A stretch of 64,000 bases of DNA. It comes from DATKMK01 sp035541895. Its GTDB lineage: Bacteria > Desulfobacterota > Binatia > HRBIN30 > JACQVA1. The stretch spans positions 94,736 through 158,735 of the forward strand of contig DATKMK010000049.1 in NCBI GenBank assembly GCA_035541895.1, read 5' to 3'. Position 1 is the first letter of the stretch. The number at the start of each line of letters is the position of its first letter. The position numbers and the translations under genes are program-made. This document shows positions 15,689-24,207 of the stretch, one piece after another. Under the pieces are notes generated by a model. It was not told where the DNA came from. It searched no databases and saw nothing but the letters and a program-made list of their open reading frames with translations.

Positions 15689-17437
15689 TTGAACCGAGAT
15701 CGAATGAACCGACTGACAGGTGTGCGTCGCAGGAGACTGAGCGGCTTGCTCAATCTGGTGCTGGTTGGGGCGATCGTTGGCCCGCTCGCCACCATCGCCT
15801 CGCCGGCGAGAGCGGATGATCAACCGGCGGCCGCACCACAACTGCCCGCGTACTTTACCGCAACGAATGATCCCAAGACGCCGGCATGGCCGGATCCCAC
15901 GGGGGGTGCGTCTGGCGTCTGGGCGGCACCCGCCGGAGACGGCAAAGGCGACCTGCCGGAGAAGCTGACGATCCAAGATCTCTATGACCGCGTCGCGCAC
16001 AACCTGTTTTCAATCAACTTCGTATGGGCGCTTGTCACCGGGTTTCTCGTGATGTTCATGCAAGCCGGTTTCATGTTCGTCGAGACCGGTTTGTGTCGCG
16101 CGAAGAATGCCTCGCACACGGCGGCGATGAACTTTCTGATCTACCCGCTCGGTTGTCTGGGGTTCTGGGCCTATGGATTCGCCATGGGCTGGGGCAACTG
16201 GTGGAACGGGCCGGTCGGCCCAGGTTGGTACGCGTCGCTCGGGCCAGGCTTGTCGGTGTTGAACAGCGGCCTGGGTATCGGCGCGGCGGTGGATGCCGCT
16301 GGCAACGCAACCGGTGCTTACACCTACGGGCTTGTCGGAACCAAAGGATTCTTCCTTACCAGTTCGGTCAACGATGTCGCGGTAATGGCCATCTTTTTCT
16401 TCATGATGGTCTTTATGGACACGACCGCAACCATCCCGACCGGTGCGATGGCGGAGCGTTGGGCGTGGCGCAACTTCGTGATCTACGGCTTGTGGGTGGC
16501 GTTCCCGTATTGCCTCTACGCCAATTGGGTATGGGGCGGCGGCTGGCTGGCTCAGATGGGCGTGAACTGGGGACTGGGACACGGAGCCGTCGACTTTGCA
16601 GGCTCCGGCGTCGTCCACGGGATGGGCGGCATCATCGGTCTGGCAGGCGCAATCGTCGTCGGGCCTCGCATTGGCAAGTACGCGAAGGACGGGAAGCCGC
16701 AAGCGATTCCGGGACACAACATTCCGATGGTCGTGCTCGGAACCTTCATCCTTGCCTTCGGATGGTTTGGTTTCAATCCGGGCTCGACGCTGGCTGGTAC
16801 CGACCTGCGCATCAGTTTCGTCGTCGTCAACACGATGCTCGCGAGCATTACGGCGGCTTTGGGCGCCATGGTCACGTTGGAAGTGAAGGGCTTGAAGCAC
16901 GACCCCTCGATGCTCTGCAACGGCATGCTGGCCGGATTGGTGGCGATCACGGCGCCGTGCGCGTTCGTCAACCCGGTTGGCGCCGCGATCATCGGATTCA
17001 TCGCCGGGATCTTGGTTGTGTTGAGCGTCTTCTTTTTCGAGCGCATCGGGGTCGACGATGTGGTCGGTGCGGTGTCGGTGCACGGCACCTGTGGTTTGTG
17101 GGGTGTTCTCTCGGTGGGAATCTTTGCGACCGGGGAATATGGCGGGGGCTGGAACGGTGTGGTGCGTGATAGCTTCGCCAAAGCGTACGGCTCGGACGGC
17201 GTGCGCGGACTGCTCTACGGCGACATCTCGCAGTTCGTTGCGCAAGCGATCGACGTAGCCGTGTTGGCTACGACGGCCTTTGTGCTCGCTTATGTGTGGT
17301 TCAAAATCAGCGACCTGATTACGCCGATTCGAGTTCCCGCGGAAACCGAACTCGAAGGTCTCGACATCCCCGAAGTGGGCGCGCCGGGCTATCCGGACTT
17401 TGCGTTGCACTCCGGCGGTCGAAGCCTCTCGGCCTGA
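15689..17437 (+). CDS. amtB: Ammonium transporter Amt, copy 1
   Basis: A 582-residue Amt/MEP/Rh channel for ammonium. It has a cleavable-looking signal peptide (ending near ASPARADD), an unusual Pro/Ala-rich periplasmic extension of about 75 residues, then about eleven membrane helices. The conserved pore His residues occur in DFAGSGVVHG and VSVHGTCGLWG. The start is set as TTG, preceded by GAGGAGGG and conserved with copy 2; an in-frame ATG 36 bases earlier overlaps the PII stop and is the alternative. It is cotranscribed with glnK and ends before a strong hairpin. Confidence 0.94.
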   Translation: MNRDRMNRLTGVRRRRLSGLLNLVLVGAIVGPLATIASPARADDQPAAAPQLPAYFTATNDPKTPAWPDPTGGASGVWAAPAGDGKGDLPEKLTIQDLYDRVAHNLFSINFVWALVTGFLVMFMQAGFMFVETGLCRAKNASHTAAMNFLIYPLGCLGFWAYGFAMGWGNWWNGPVGPGWYASLGPGLSVLNSGLGIGAAVDAAGNATGAYTYGLVGTKGFFLTSSVNDVAVMAIFFFMMVFMDTTATIPTGAMAERWAWRNFVIYGLWVAFPYCLYANWVWGGGWLAQMGVNWGLGHGAVDFAGSGVVHGMGGIIGLAGAIVVGPRIGKYAKDGKPQAIPGHNIPMVVLGTFILAFGWFGFNPGSTLAGTDLRISFVVVNTMLASITAALGAMVTLEVKGLKHDPSMLCNGMLAGLVAITAPCAFVNPVGAAIIGFIAGILVVLSVFFFERIGVDDVVGAVSVHGTCGLWGVLSVGIFATGEYGGGWNGVVRDSFAKAYGSDGVRGLLYGDISQFVAQAIDVAVLATTAFVLAYVWFKISDLITPIRVPAETELEGLDIPEVGAPGYPDFALHSGGRSLSA

Positions 17438-17461
17438 AGTCCGAGTCTCCTCCAATTCTGT

Positions 17462-17498
17462 ACAGCGGGGCGCGTCGCATGGCGGCGCGCCCCGCTGT
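17462..17498 (+). terminator. Hairpin terminator after amt copy 1
   Basis: A perfect 13-bp inverted repeat (ACAGCGGGGCGCG at 17462-17474 and its complement at 17486-17498) with an 11-base loop, 24 bases past the amt stop. It is followed by CGTTTG rather than a long T-run, so it is a strong structure but not a textbook terminator. A similar hairpin closes the second unit. Confidence 0.75.
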
Positions 17499-17554
17499 CG
17501 TTTGCGGCTTTATCGGGGGCTCAGCGAGTTGATTGTGAGCACGCGCAAAGCCGC

Positions 17555-17580
17555 CCAACTAAAACCTTCGACCTAGTTGG
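17555..17580. promoter_or_regulatory. Palindromic candidate operator upstream of second PII-Amt unit
   Basis: CCAACTA and TAGTTGG are perfect inverted 7-mers separated by 12 bases, centred about 80 bases upstream of the sigma-54 -24 element of the second unit. The distance suits an activator site, but the sequence does not match the known NtrC palindrome and no copy was seen before the first unit. Confidence 0.3.
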
Positions 17581-17645
17581 CTCCAACCTCACGGCGTCGC
17601 GTTCGATCGCCGCCTCGCGGAGAGCCCAGCAAGTTCAACACTCTC

Positions 17646-17661
17646 TGGCACCTGCGTTGCT
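17646..17661 (+). promoter_or_regulatory. Sigma-54 (-24/-12) promoter of the second PII-Amt unit
   Basis: TGGCACCTGCGTTGCT matches TGGCAC-N5-TTGCW with perfect GG-N10-GC spacing. It lies 59 bases upstream of the second PII start, predicting transcription from about 17672 and a short leader. This makes the second unit independently transcribed. Confidence 0.88.
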
Positions 17662-17704
17662 CAGCAGCGCCGCTGAAGGGCGATAGCTGCAGCAAGGAGG
17701 CCGG

Positions 17705-18043
17705 ATGAAGAAAATTGAGGCGGTGATTAAGCCGTTCAAGATCGATGAGGTGAAGGAAGCACTCGCACGCGAAGGTGTGCAAGGGCTGACGGTGAGCGAG
17801 GTCAAGGGCTTTGGACGACAGAAGGGACACACCGAACTGTATCGGGGCGCCGAATATGTCGTCGACTTTCTGCCCAAGGTGAAACTCGAAGTTGTCGTCG
17901 ACGACGGCAAAGCTCCCAGGGTCATCGAGGCGATCTGCAACGCTGCACGTACCGGACAGATCGGCGACGGAAAGATCTTCGTTGTGTCGCTGGACGAAGC
18001 GGTGCGGATTCGCACCGGCGAGCGTGGCCACGATGCGATCTAA
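17705..18043 (+). CDS. glnK: PII nitrogen regulatory protein, copy 2
   Basis: A second 112-residue PII protein with Tyr51 intact in GHTELYRGAEYVVDF. It differs from copy 1 in about 11 residues, several in the helix around residues 70-80 (KAPRVIEAICNAAR versus KVAKVIDAICGAAR). The core T-loop is identical, so both probably interact with both Amt proteins. A strong AAGGAGG precedes the ATG. It has its own sigma-54 promoter and is followed by its own amt gene. The pair arose by tandem duplication of the whole unit. Confidence 0.96.
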   Translation: MKKIEAVIKPFKIDEVKEALAREGVQGLTVSEVKGFGRQKGHTELYRGAEYVVDFLPKVKLEVVVDDGKAPRVIEAICNAARTGQIGDGKIFVVSLDEAVRIRTGERGHDAI

Positions 18044-18068
18044 CAAACCAACAGAGGAGGGTAGACGC

Positions 18069-19814
18069 TTGAACCGAGAAGGAAAGAAGGCCCTGCCACG
18101 CGCGCGGCGTACGCGGCTGAGCGCTATGTTCGGTCTCGCGCTGGGCGCAACGATTGCGGGCTCGCTGGCCACCATCGCGTCGACTGCGAAGGCGGATGAA
18201 CCCGCGGCGGCGCCGCAGTTGCCCGCGTACTTTACCTCGACCAGCGATCCGAAGGCGCCCGCGTGGCCCGATCCAGCCGGTGGCGCCGCTGGCGTGTGGG
18301 CAGCTCCTGCAGGTGACGGCAAGGGCGACGTGCCGGAAAAGCTGGCGGTGACCGATCTCTACGATCGCGTTGCGCACAATTTGTTCTCGATCAACTTCGT
18401 GTGGGCGCTGGTCACGGGATTTCTGGTCATGTTCATGCAAGCCGGGTTCATGTACGTCGAGACCGGTTTGTGTCGGGCGAAAAACGCCTCTCACACGGCG
18501 GCCATGAACTTCCTTATCTACCCGCTCGGCTGCTTCGCGTTCTGGGCGTACGGCTTCGCGATCGGGTGGGGCAACTGGTGGAACGGGCCGGTCCCGCCGG
18601 GATGGTATGCCTCTCTGGGTCCGGGCTTGTCGGTGCTCAACGGTGGAATCGGCATTGGCGCCGCCGTCGACGCGGCAGGCAACGCAACGGGGGCGTACAC
18701 CTACGGCATTCTCGGAACCAAGGGGTGGTTTCTCACTAGTTCAGTGAACGACGTCAGCGTCATGACGTTGTTCTTCTTTATGATGGTGTTCATGGACACG
18801 ACGGCGACGATTCCCACAGGGGCGATGGCCGAACGCTGGGCGTGGAAGAACTTCATCATCTACGGATTGTGGGTCGCCTTCCCGTATTGTTTGTACGCCA
18901 ACTGGGTATGGGGAGGTGGGTGGCTGGCGCAAATGGGTATCAACTGGGGACTTGGACACGGTGCCGTCGACTTTGCCGGCTCGGGTGTCGTCCACGCGAT
19001 GGGCGGTGTACTGGCGTTGGCCGGCGCCATGGTGGTTGGTCCCCGCATCGGGAAGTATTCTAAGGACGGCAAGCCGCAGGCGATTCCAGGGCACAACATT
19101 CCAATGGTGGTGCTCGGGACGTTCATCCTCGCGTTCGGATGGTTCGGATTCAACCCCGGCTCCACGCTGGCCGGAACGGACCTTCGCATCAGCTTTGTCG
19201 TCGTCAACACCATGTTGGCGAGCGTCACTGCGACTCTCGGGACACTGCTGACGCTTGAACTGAAGGGGCTGAAGCATGACCCGTCGATGATGTGCAACGG
19301 TATGCTGGCGGGGCTCGTGGCGATCACCGCACCGTGTGCGTTCGTCAATCCGATCGGCGCGGGCATCATCGGTTTCGTGGCGGGGGTGTTGGTGGTGTAC
19401 GGCGTGTTTTTCTTTGAAAGAATTGGCGTCGATGATGTGGTCGGCGCTATATCGGTTCACGGCATCAACGGATTGTGGGGTGTCATTTCGCTCGGCATCT
19501 TCGCGACCGGCGAATACGGCGCAGGTTGGAACGGTGTCGTCCGCGACACCTTCGTCAAGGCGTACGGGGCGGATGGCGTTCGCGGCCTGCTCTACGGAGA
19601 CGCATCACAGTTTGTGGCGCAGCTCATTGACGCCGGAGTGGTCGCAACTGTCGGTTTCGTCTTGGGCTACGTGTGGTTCAAGTTCAGCGACCTGATCACG
19701 CCCATCCGCGTCCCAGCCGAGATCGAGATCGAAGGACTCGATATTCCAGAAGTCGGCGCGCCGGGCTATCCGGACTTTGCGCTGCATTCCGGCGGCCGCA
19801 GCCTATCGGGCTGA
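18069..19814 (+). CDS. amtB: Ammonium transporter Amt, copy 2
   Basis: A 581-residue paralogue of the upstream Amt, very similar throughout and with the same architecture: signal peptide, ~75-residue Pro/Ala-rich external extension (PAYFTSTSDPKAPAWPDPAG), and about eleven membrane helices with both pore His residues (GSGVVHAMGG, ISVHGINGLWG). The C-terminal tail is nearly identical to copy 1. The start is again TTG behind GAGGAGGG; an in-frame ATG 36 bases earlier exists here too. Divergence is concentrated in the signal peptide and a few helices. Confidence 0.94.
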   Translation: MNREGKKALPRARRTRLSAMFGLALGATIAGSLATIASTAKADEPAAAPQLPAYFTSTSDPKAPAWPDPAGGAAGVWAAPAGDGKGDVPEKLAVTDLYDRVAHNLFSINFVWALVTGFLVMFMQAGFMYVETGLCRAKNASHTAAMNFLIYPLGCFAFWAYGFAIGWGNWWNGPVPPGWYASLGPGLSVLNGGIGIGAAVDAAGNATGAYTYGILGTKGWFLTSSVNDVSVMTLFFFMMVFMDTTATIPTGAMAERWAWKNFIIYGLWVAFPYCLYANWVWGGGWLAQMGINWGLGHGAVDFAGSGVVHAMGGVLALAGAMVVGPRIGKYSKDGKPQAIPGHNIPMVVLGTFILAFGWFGFNPGSTLAGTDLRISFVVVNTMLASVTATLGTLLTLELKGLKHDPSMMCNGMLAGLVAITAPCAFVNPIGAGIIGFVAGVLVVYGVFFFERIGVDDVVGAISVHGINGLWGVISLGIFATGEYGAGWNGVVRDTFVKAYGADGVRGLLYGDASQFVAQLIDAGVVATVGFVLGYVWFKFSDLITPIRVPAEIEIEGLDIPEVGAPGYPDFALHSGGRSLSG

Positions 19815-19833
19815 GTTGAACGGCATCACCGAA

Positions 19834-19872
19834 GCAACGGGGCACGTCGGGTCTGCCGACGCGCCCCGTTGC
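19834..19872 (+). terminator. Hairpin terminator after amt copy 2
   Basis: An outer 10-bp stem (GCAACGGGGC with GCCCCGTTGC) encloses an inner 6-bp stem (CGTCGG/CCGACG), beginning 20 bases past the amt stop and followed by TGTTTG. It is built like the hairpin after copy 1, supporting separate units. Confidence 0.7.
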
Positions 19873-19974
19873 TGTTTGCGGACTGCGTCTGCACCAGCGC
19901 CGCGCGGCAACGCGGATCATCGTGCTGGTTGATTCTTGCCCCGAGTCTTGCATACTGAAGGTGATCCAATCCCG

Positions 19975-21951
19975 ATGAGTACGCAGGTAGCGCGCGACCA
20001 AGAGCGCAGGATCGGCGAATCGCCTGCGGCACGGAGTGCTGCGAGCATGTCGGCGCCTCCTCTCGAATCCGAGCACACCCACGGACCGTTGATCCCGCTG
20101 GCGTTGGCCGCGCTGGGCGTGGTCTACGGCGATATCGGTACCTCGCCCTTGTACGCGCTGCGCGAATGTTTCGTGGGCGAGCACAGCCTTCCCATCAGCG
20201 TTCCCAATGTTCTTGGCGTGCTGTCACTGGTGTTCTGGTCGCTCACGATGGTGGTGTCGATCAAATACCTGCTGTTCCTGATGCGCGCCGACAATGACGG
20301 CGAGGGTGGAATTCTGGCGCTGCTAGCGTTGCTGGGGTCACGCGCTGCCAACGGCAATGCCCGTCGCAACGGGTTGCTCCTGGTCGGGCTGTTTGGAGCC
20401 GCACTCCTGTACGGCGATGGCGTGATCACGCCGGCGATCTCCGTCCTGTCCGCGGTGGAAGGGTTGCAGGTGGCGACTGCCGCGTTCGAGCCGTTCATTC
20501 TGCCGATTTCGGCGACCATCTTGATCGGCCTGTTTCTGGTGCAGCGCAACGGTACCGCCGGCATCGGCGCGGTGTTCGGCCCGCTGATGCTGCTGTGGTT
20601 CGCAACCATTGCATGGCTTGGCCTGCACGCCATTCTGAGCCAGCATCCCCAACAGGCCTCCGTGTTGTCGGCCCTCAATCCCATGTATGCCGTCGAGTTC
20701 TTCACCCGCAATGGAATCAAGGGACTGCTAACACTCGGAGCCGTGGTTCTATGCGTGACCGGCAGCGAAGCGCTGTATGCCGACATGGGCCACTTCGGTC
20801 CGCGGCCGATTCGTCTGGCCTGGTATGGCGTCGCATTCCCCGCGTTGCTGCTGAACTATTTCGGACAAGGCGCCCTCCTGCTGGCGGAAGGCGAGAAGAT
20901 TGCGAACCCGTTTTACCAATTGGCGCCGACGTGGGGGCTGTACCCGCTGGTGGTCCTGTCGACCATCGCCACTATCATCGCATCGCAGGCGCTGATCTCC
21001 GGCGCGTTTTCGCTGACCCAGCAAGCTGTGCAGTTGGGCTACGCGCCGCGATTCAAGATTGTTCACACCTCGGGGACCGCGGTCGGCCAGATCTACATGC
21101 CCGAGATTAACTGGGCGCTGATGGTGACCTGCGTGATTCTGGTGATGGGGTTCAAAAGCTCCAGCAACTTGGCCGGCGCGTACGGCATCGCCGTCACCGG
21201 TACGATGACGGTGACCTCACTCTTGTTCTACGTCTTGACGCGGGAGCGATGGCAGTGGTCGGTACCGAAAGCCGGAGCCGTGATTGCCGCGTTTCTGTTG
21301 TTCGACCTCTCGTTCTTGACGGCGAATCTGCCGAAGGTACTCGATGGTGGTTGGTTTCCGCTCGTGGTTGGGTTGGCGGTCTTCAGTGTGTTGACGACGT
21401 GGAAGCGCGGTCGAGGTGAGTTGGCTCAGCGGTTGGCGGAGGGCAGCCTGCCGATCGATTTGTTCCTCCAAGATGTCGCGGTGCAGCAGCCGCACCGGGT
21501 CGAGGGAACGGCAATCGTCATGACCTCGAATCCGCAGGGTGTACCGCCGGTGCTGCTGCATCACTTGAAGCACAACCGGACCTTGCACAAGCGGGTTGTG
21601 CTGCTCTCAATCGTTTCGGAGAAGCGACCGGAGGTGCCCGCCGACCAACGCGTCGCGGTGACTGATTTGGGACAAGGATTCTATCGCGTCGTGGCACGCT
21701 TCGGTTTCATCGAGACGCCGCGAATGACGCAGATCCTGACGGCATGCCAAACGCACGGGCTGACCTTCGATTTGATGTCGACGACGTTTGTGCTCGGCCG
21801 CGAAACGCTGCTGCCGTCAGGGCGGTCCCCCATGGCGCGCTGGCGCAAACGGCTCTATGGCTTCCTGGCGCGCAATGCGCCGTCGGCAAGCAACTACTTC
21901 GAGATTCCTCCCAATCGCGTGATCGAACTGGGCGTCCAGATCGAGCTGTAA
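19975..21951 (+). CDS. kup: Low-affinity potassium transport protein Kup
   Basis: A 658-residue K+ uptake permease of the KUP/HAK/KT family, driven by proton symport at the inner membrane. Family motifs include ALGVVYGDIGTSPLYALRE at the first helix, LLYGDGVITPAISVLSA, and the GSEALYADMGHFG segment. About twelve membrane helices are followed by a cytoplasmic C-terminal domain of roughly 170 residues. The ATG of MSTQVARDQ is chosen; a longer frame adds 13 residues without a ribosome site. A gap of ~160 bases and a terminator separate it from amt. Confidence 0.95.
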   Translation: MSTQVARDQERRIGESPAARSAASMSAPPLESEHTHGPLIPLALAALGVVYGDIGTSPLYALRECFVGEHSLPISVPNVLGVLSLVFWSLTMVVSIKYLLFLMRADNDGEGGILALLALLGSRAANGNARRNGLLLVGLFGAALLYGDGVITPAISVLSAVEGLQVATAAFEPFILPISATILIGLFLVQRNGTAGIGAVFGPLMLLWFATIAWLGLHAILSQHPQQASVLSALNPMYAVEFFTRNGIKGLLTLGAVVLCVTGSEALYADMGHFGPRPIRLAWYGVAFPALLLNYFGQGALLLAEGEKIANPFYQLAPTWGLYPLVVLSTIATIIASQALISGAFSLTQQAVQLGYAPRFKIVHTSGTAVGQIYMPEINWALMVTCVILVMGFKSSSNLAGAYGIAVTGTMTVTSLLFYVLTRERWQWSVPKAGAVIAAFLLFDLSFLTANLPKVLDGGWFPLVVGLAVFSVLTTWKRGRGELAQRLAEGSLPIDLFLQDVAVQQPHRVEGTAIVMTSNPQGVPPVLLHHLKHNRTLHKRVVLLSIVSEKRPEVPADQRVAVTDLGQGFYRVVARFGFIETPRMTQILTACQTHGLTFDLMSTTFVLGRETLLPSGRSPMARWRKRLYGFLARNAPSASNYFEIPPNRVIELGVQIEL

Positions 21952-22100
21952 TCGGTCGTTGTTGCCCGCCATTCAGGCAAATGCTGACCAGCGGTCGGGC
22001 ACATCCTCCGGGTGCAGCCGCGCTTGCGGCGGCTCCACCGGAGTTTCGGCGTGGCATCAGCGTTGCTCTCCCATTGTCGGTGGTTGTGTCGAGCGTGGAT

Positions 22101-22171
22101 GTCGGCCGTCACTGTTTGCTGATTTGGCAGACGGACGCACCCCAACTGCGATTGGCGCAGTGACGGCCGAC
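22101..22171. repeat. Perfect 14-bp inverted repeat with 43-base spacer
   Basis: GTCGGCCGTCACTG at 22101-22114 is repeated as its exact complement at 22158-22171. The spacer is too long for a simple terminator. It could be a small non-autonomous element end, a binding site pair or part of an RNA structure; no flanking target duplication was seen. Confidence 0.6.
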
Positions 22172-22217
22172 TGCAACTGTCTGTCGACGGTACCCCCTTT
22201 ACCTCGGCAGGCTTGAG

Positions 22218-22263
22218 GGGCGGGGGCCGAAACGTACGGTGGGTGCGCTTCGGTCCCCCGCCC
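22218..22263. repeat. Strong GC hairpin
   Basis: GGGCGGGGGCCGAA pairs with TTCGG(T)CCCCCGCCC across a 17-base loop, with one bulged base. There is no T-run on either side, so termination is possible but unproven. It lies about 205 bases before the ferredoxin gene. Confidence 0.5.
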
Positions 22264-22468
22264 GTCGCGCTCGATTGAAGAAAGCAGCCAAACGCAGCAC
22301 CCCAACCCACAGTTTGACCTCGCATCACCGTCGGGACTAAGGGAACTCGCGCTGCGGGACGCACGATCGCACGGTGTAGTGTGCACGCGATGAGCAGCGC
22401 TAGGCGGTTGCGTGGGCAGGGCAATTTGATATCTCCAGCGCCCAGGCCGCTGAAGGAGGGCTGACGAG

Positions 22469-22822
22469 ATGGCGTACATCATAACCCGACTCTGCCGCGA
22501 CTGCGTCGACACCGCGTGCGTGGCGGTGTGTCCGGTTGATTGTATCTATCGCTACACCGGGAGCGATGCCGCGACCTTTCCGAACCAACTCTATATCCAT
22601 CCCGACGAATGCATCGATTGCGGCGCGTGTGAGCCCGAGTGCCCATGGCAAGCGATCTTCGAAGAGGCCGGTGTCCCCGACGTGTTCAAAGACGACACGC
22701 CGCTGAACTACAAGATGATGGAACATTCCGGCGACTTCGAAGTCTGCAAGCACGAACAAAAGCCCAAGCCGAGCGCCGAAGAGATTGCAGCGAACAAGAA
22801 GAAGTGGGGGTGGAACGGCTAA
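22469..22822 (+). CDS. Ferredoxin family protein (7Fe type)
   Basis: A 117-residue ferredoxin. The N-terminal cluster motif has Cys9, Cys12, Cys17 and Cys21 (CRDCVDTACVAVCP), followed by CIDCGACEPECP, the arrangement seen in [3Fe-4S][4Fe-4S] FdxA-type ferredoxins. Relative to FdxA it has an insertion between the clusters (YTGSDAATFPNQ) and a lysine-rich C-terminal tail. The gene lies 32 bases before an acyl-CoA dehydrogenase, which may hint at electron transfer in fatty or branched-chain acyl-CoA oxidation, though ETF is the usual partner of those enzymes. Confidence 0.92.
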   Translation: MAYIITRLCRDCVDTACVAVCPVDCIYRYTGSDAATFPNQLYIHPDECIDCGACEPECPWQAIFEEAGVPDVFKDDTPLNYKMMEHSGDFEVCKHEQKPKPSAEEIAANKKKWGWNG

Positions 22823-22854
22823 CCGTCGTCACCGCCGACATTCGCGCGGTTCCC

Positions 22855-24054
22855 ATGAGTACGCTCGATTCGTGGCGGCGGCTGGACCTGTTCGCACCGA
22901 CCGACGAGCATCGGCTGCTCGCACAGACGGTCACCGAGTTCGTGGCCAGCGAAGTCGCGCCTCAAGCCGACGCGTTCAATCGCGACGAACGCTTCAATCT
23001 TTCGCTGTTTCGACGTGCCGGCGAACTCGGCCTGTTGGGCCTGACCGTGCCGGAGGCGGACGGCGGCGCCGGTCTCGACGCCATCGCGTCGGTGATCGTT
23101 CACGAGGCCCTGTCGACCGTCGACCCCGGCTTCTGTCTTGCGTACCTCGCGCACAGCATTCTGTTCGTCAACAACTTCTGCCGCAACGCCGACGGCGCGC
23201 AGCGCGCGCACGTGCTGCCGCGCGTGCTCAGCGGCGAATGGATCGGCGGCATGTGTATGACCGAGCCCGAAGCCGGAACCGATGTGCTCGGCATGCGCTC
23301 CACGGCGCAACGCGTCGGTGACCACTACGTGCTCAACGGTCGCAAGATGTTCATCACCAACGGCGCGCTCGATGAATCCACACTGGGCGATGTCTTCCTG
23401 GTGTACGCGAAGACCGGCGACCATGCGTTGAGCACGTTCCTGGTCGAAAAGGGAATGGCCGGCTTCCTCCTCGGCCAGAAGCTGAAGGACAAACTCGGCG
23501 TGCGTGCCTCGATGACCGCGGAGCTGGTGTTCGACAACTGTCAGGTCCCGGTCGCGAATTTGATCGGCAAGGAAGGCGACAGCACACGCCACATGATGCG
23601 CAACTTGGAGATCGAGCGATTGACGCTCGCCGCGATGTCGCTCGGCATCGCCCTGCGCTGCATGCAGGTGATGGTCGACTACGCCAATCAGCGCAAGGCC
23701 TTCGGCGCGCCGATTCGTGAGCACGGCCAGATCCAGCAGCACATCGGCGAGTCGTACGCCAAGTTCAAGGCGGCCCGCTGCTACGTGTACGACACCGCCC
23801 GGCGTCTCGATCTCGATTCGTACGGCAATCGCGTCGATGCCGACGGGGTGAAGCTGTTCACCTCGCAGGCGGCTAAGGACATCGCGGATCGCGCCATCCA
23901 GGTTCTGGGCGGCTACGGCTACATGGGTGAATACGTCGTCGAGCGCTTGTGGCGCGACGCCAAGCTCCTCGAAATCGGCGGTGGAACGCTCGAAGCGCAT
24001 CAGAAGAACATCACCAAGGACCTCTGCCGCGCCCCCGAATTGATCCGTCGATAG
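22855..24054 (+). CDS. Acyl-CoA dehydrogenase, isovaleryl-CoA-dehydrogenase-like
   Basis: A 399-residue FAD-dependent acyl-CoA dehydrogenase with all three domains. Signatures are GGMCMTEPEAGTDV for FAD and substrate binding and the C-terminal QVLGGYGYMGEYVVERLWRDA. The usual catalytic Glu of medium- and short-chain enzymes (in YEGT) is replaced here by Gly (IGGGTLEAH). A Glu in the LEIERLTLA helix (residue 254) sits where isovaleryl-CoA dehydrogenase carries its base, so a branched-chain substrate is favoured. The ATG after the ferredoxin stop is chosen. The longer frame overlaps the ferredoxin gene and is rejected. Confidence 0.9.
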   Translation: MSTLDSWRRLDLFAPTDEHRLLAQTVTEFVASEVAPQADAFNRDERFNLSLFRRAGELGLLGLTVPEADGGAGLDAIASVIVHEALSTVDPGFCLAYLAHSILFVNNFCRNADGAQRAHVLPRVLSGEWIGGMCMTEPEAGTDVLGMRSTAQRVGDHYVLNGRKMFITNGALDESTLGDVFLVYAKTGDHALSTFLVEKGMAGFLLGQKLKDKLGVRASMTAELVFDNCQVPVANLIGKEGDSTRHMMRNLEIERLTLAAMSLGIALRCMQVMVDYANQRKAFGAPIREHGQIQQHIGESYAKFKAARCYVYDTARRLDLDSYGNRVDADGVKLFTSQAAKDIADRAIQVLGGYGYMGEYVVERLWRDAKLLEIGGGTLEAHQKNITKDLCRAPELIRR

Positions 24055-24207
24055 TAGGCGTCACGCGGTCCGGAGAGGTGGGTGGTACCGCCACTCTCGT
24101 CGCAAGCCCAGGTGGGGCGAATCGCTCAAGTCGCGACCGCTGCACCGCCACGGCTGAGTGACAAGAAGGTTCCGTGTTCCGCCTGGGCGCGCTCAACGGC
24201 GGGTCAT

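Larger units (their letters stand above)
21952..22468. other. Intergenic region without a recognisable gene
   Basis: About 517 bases between kup and the ferredoxin gene. Open frames exist on both strands, but none resembles a known protein or has a convincing ribosome site. It contains a 14-bp inverted repeat (22101-22171) and a GC-rich hairpin (22218-22263), listed separately. Confidence 0.55.

Noticed and set aside
16010..17455. Minus-strand open frame across amt copy 1
   Set aside because: Antisense to a well-supported ammonium transporter; no start signal or motif.
24073..24098. Hairpin after the acyl-CoA dehydrogenase as a terminator
   Set aside because: The stem has mismatches and no T-run follows, so it was not called.
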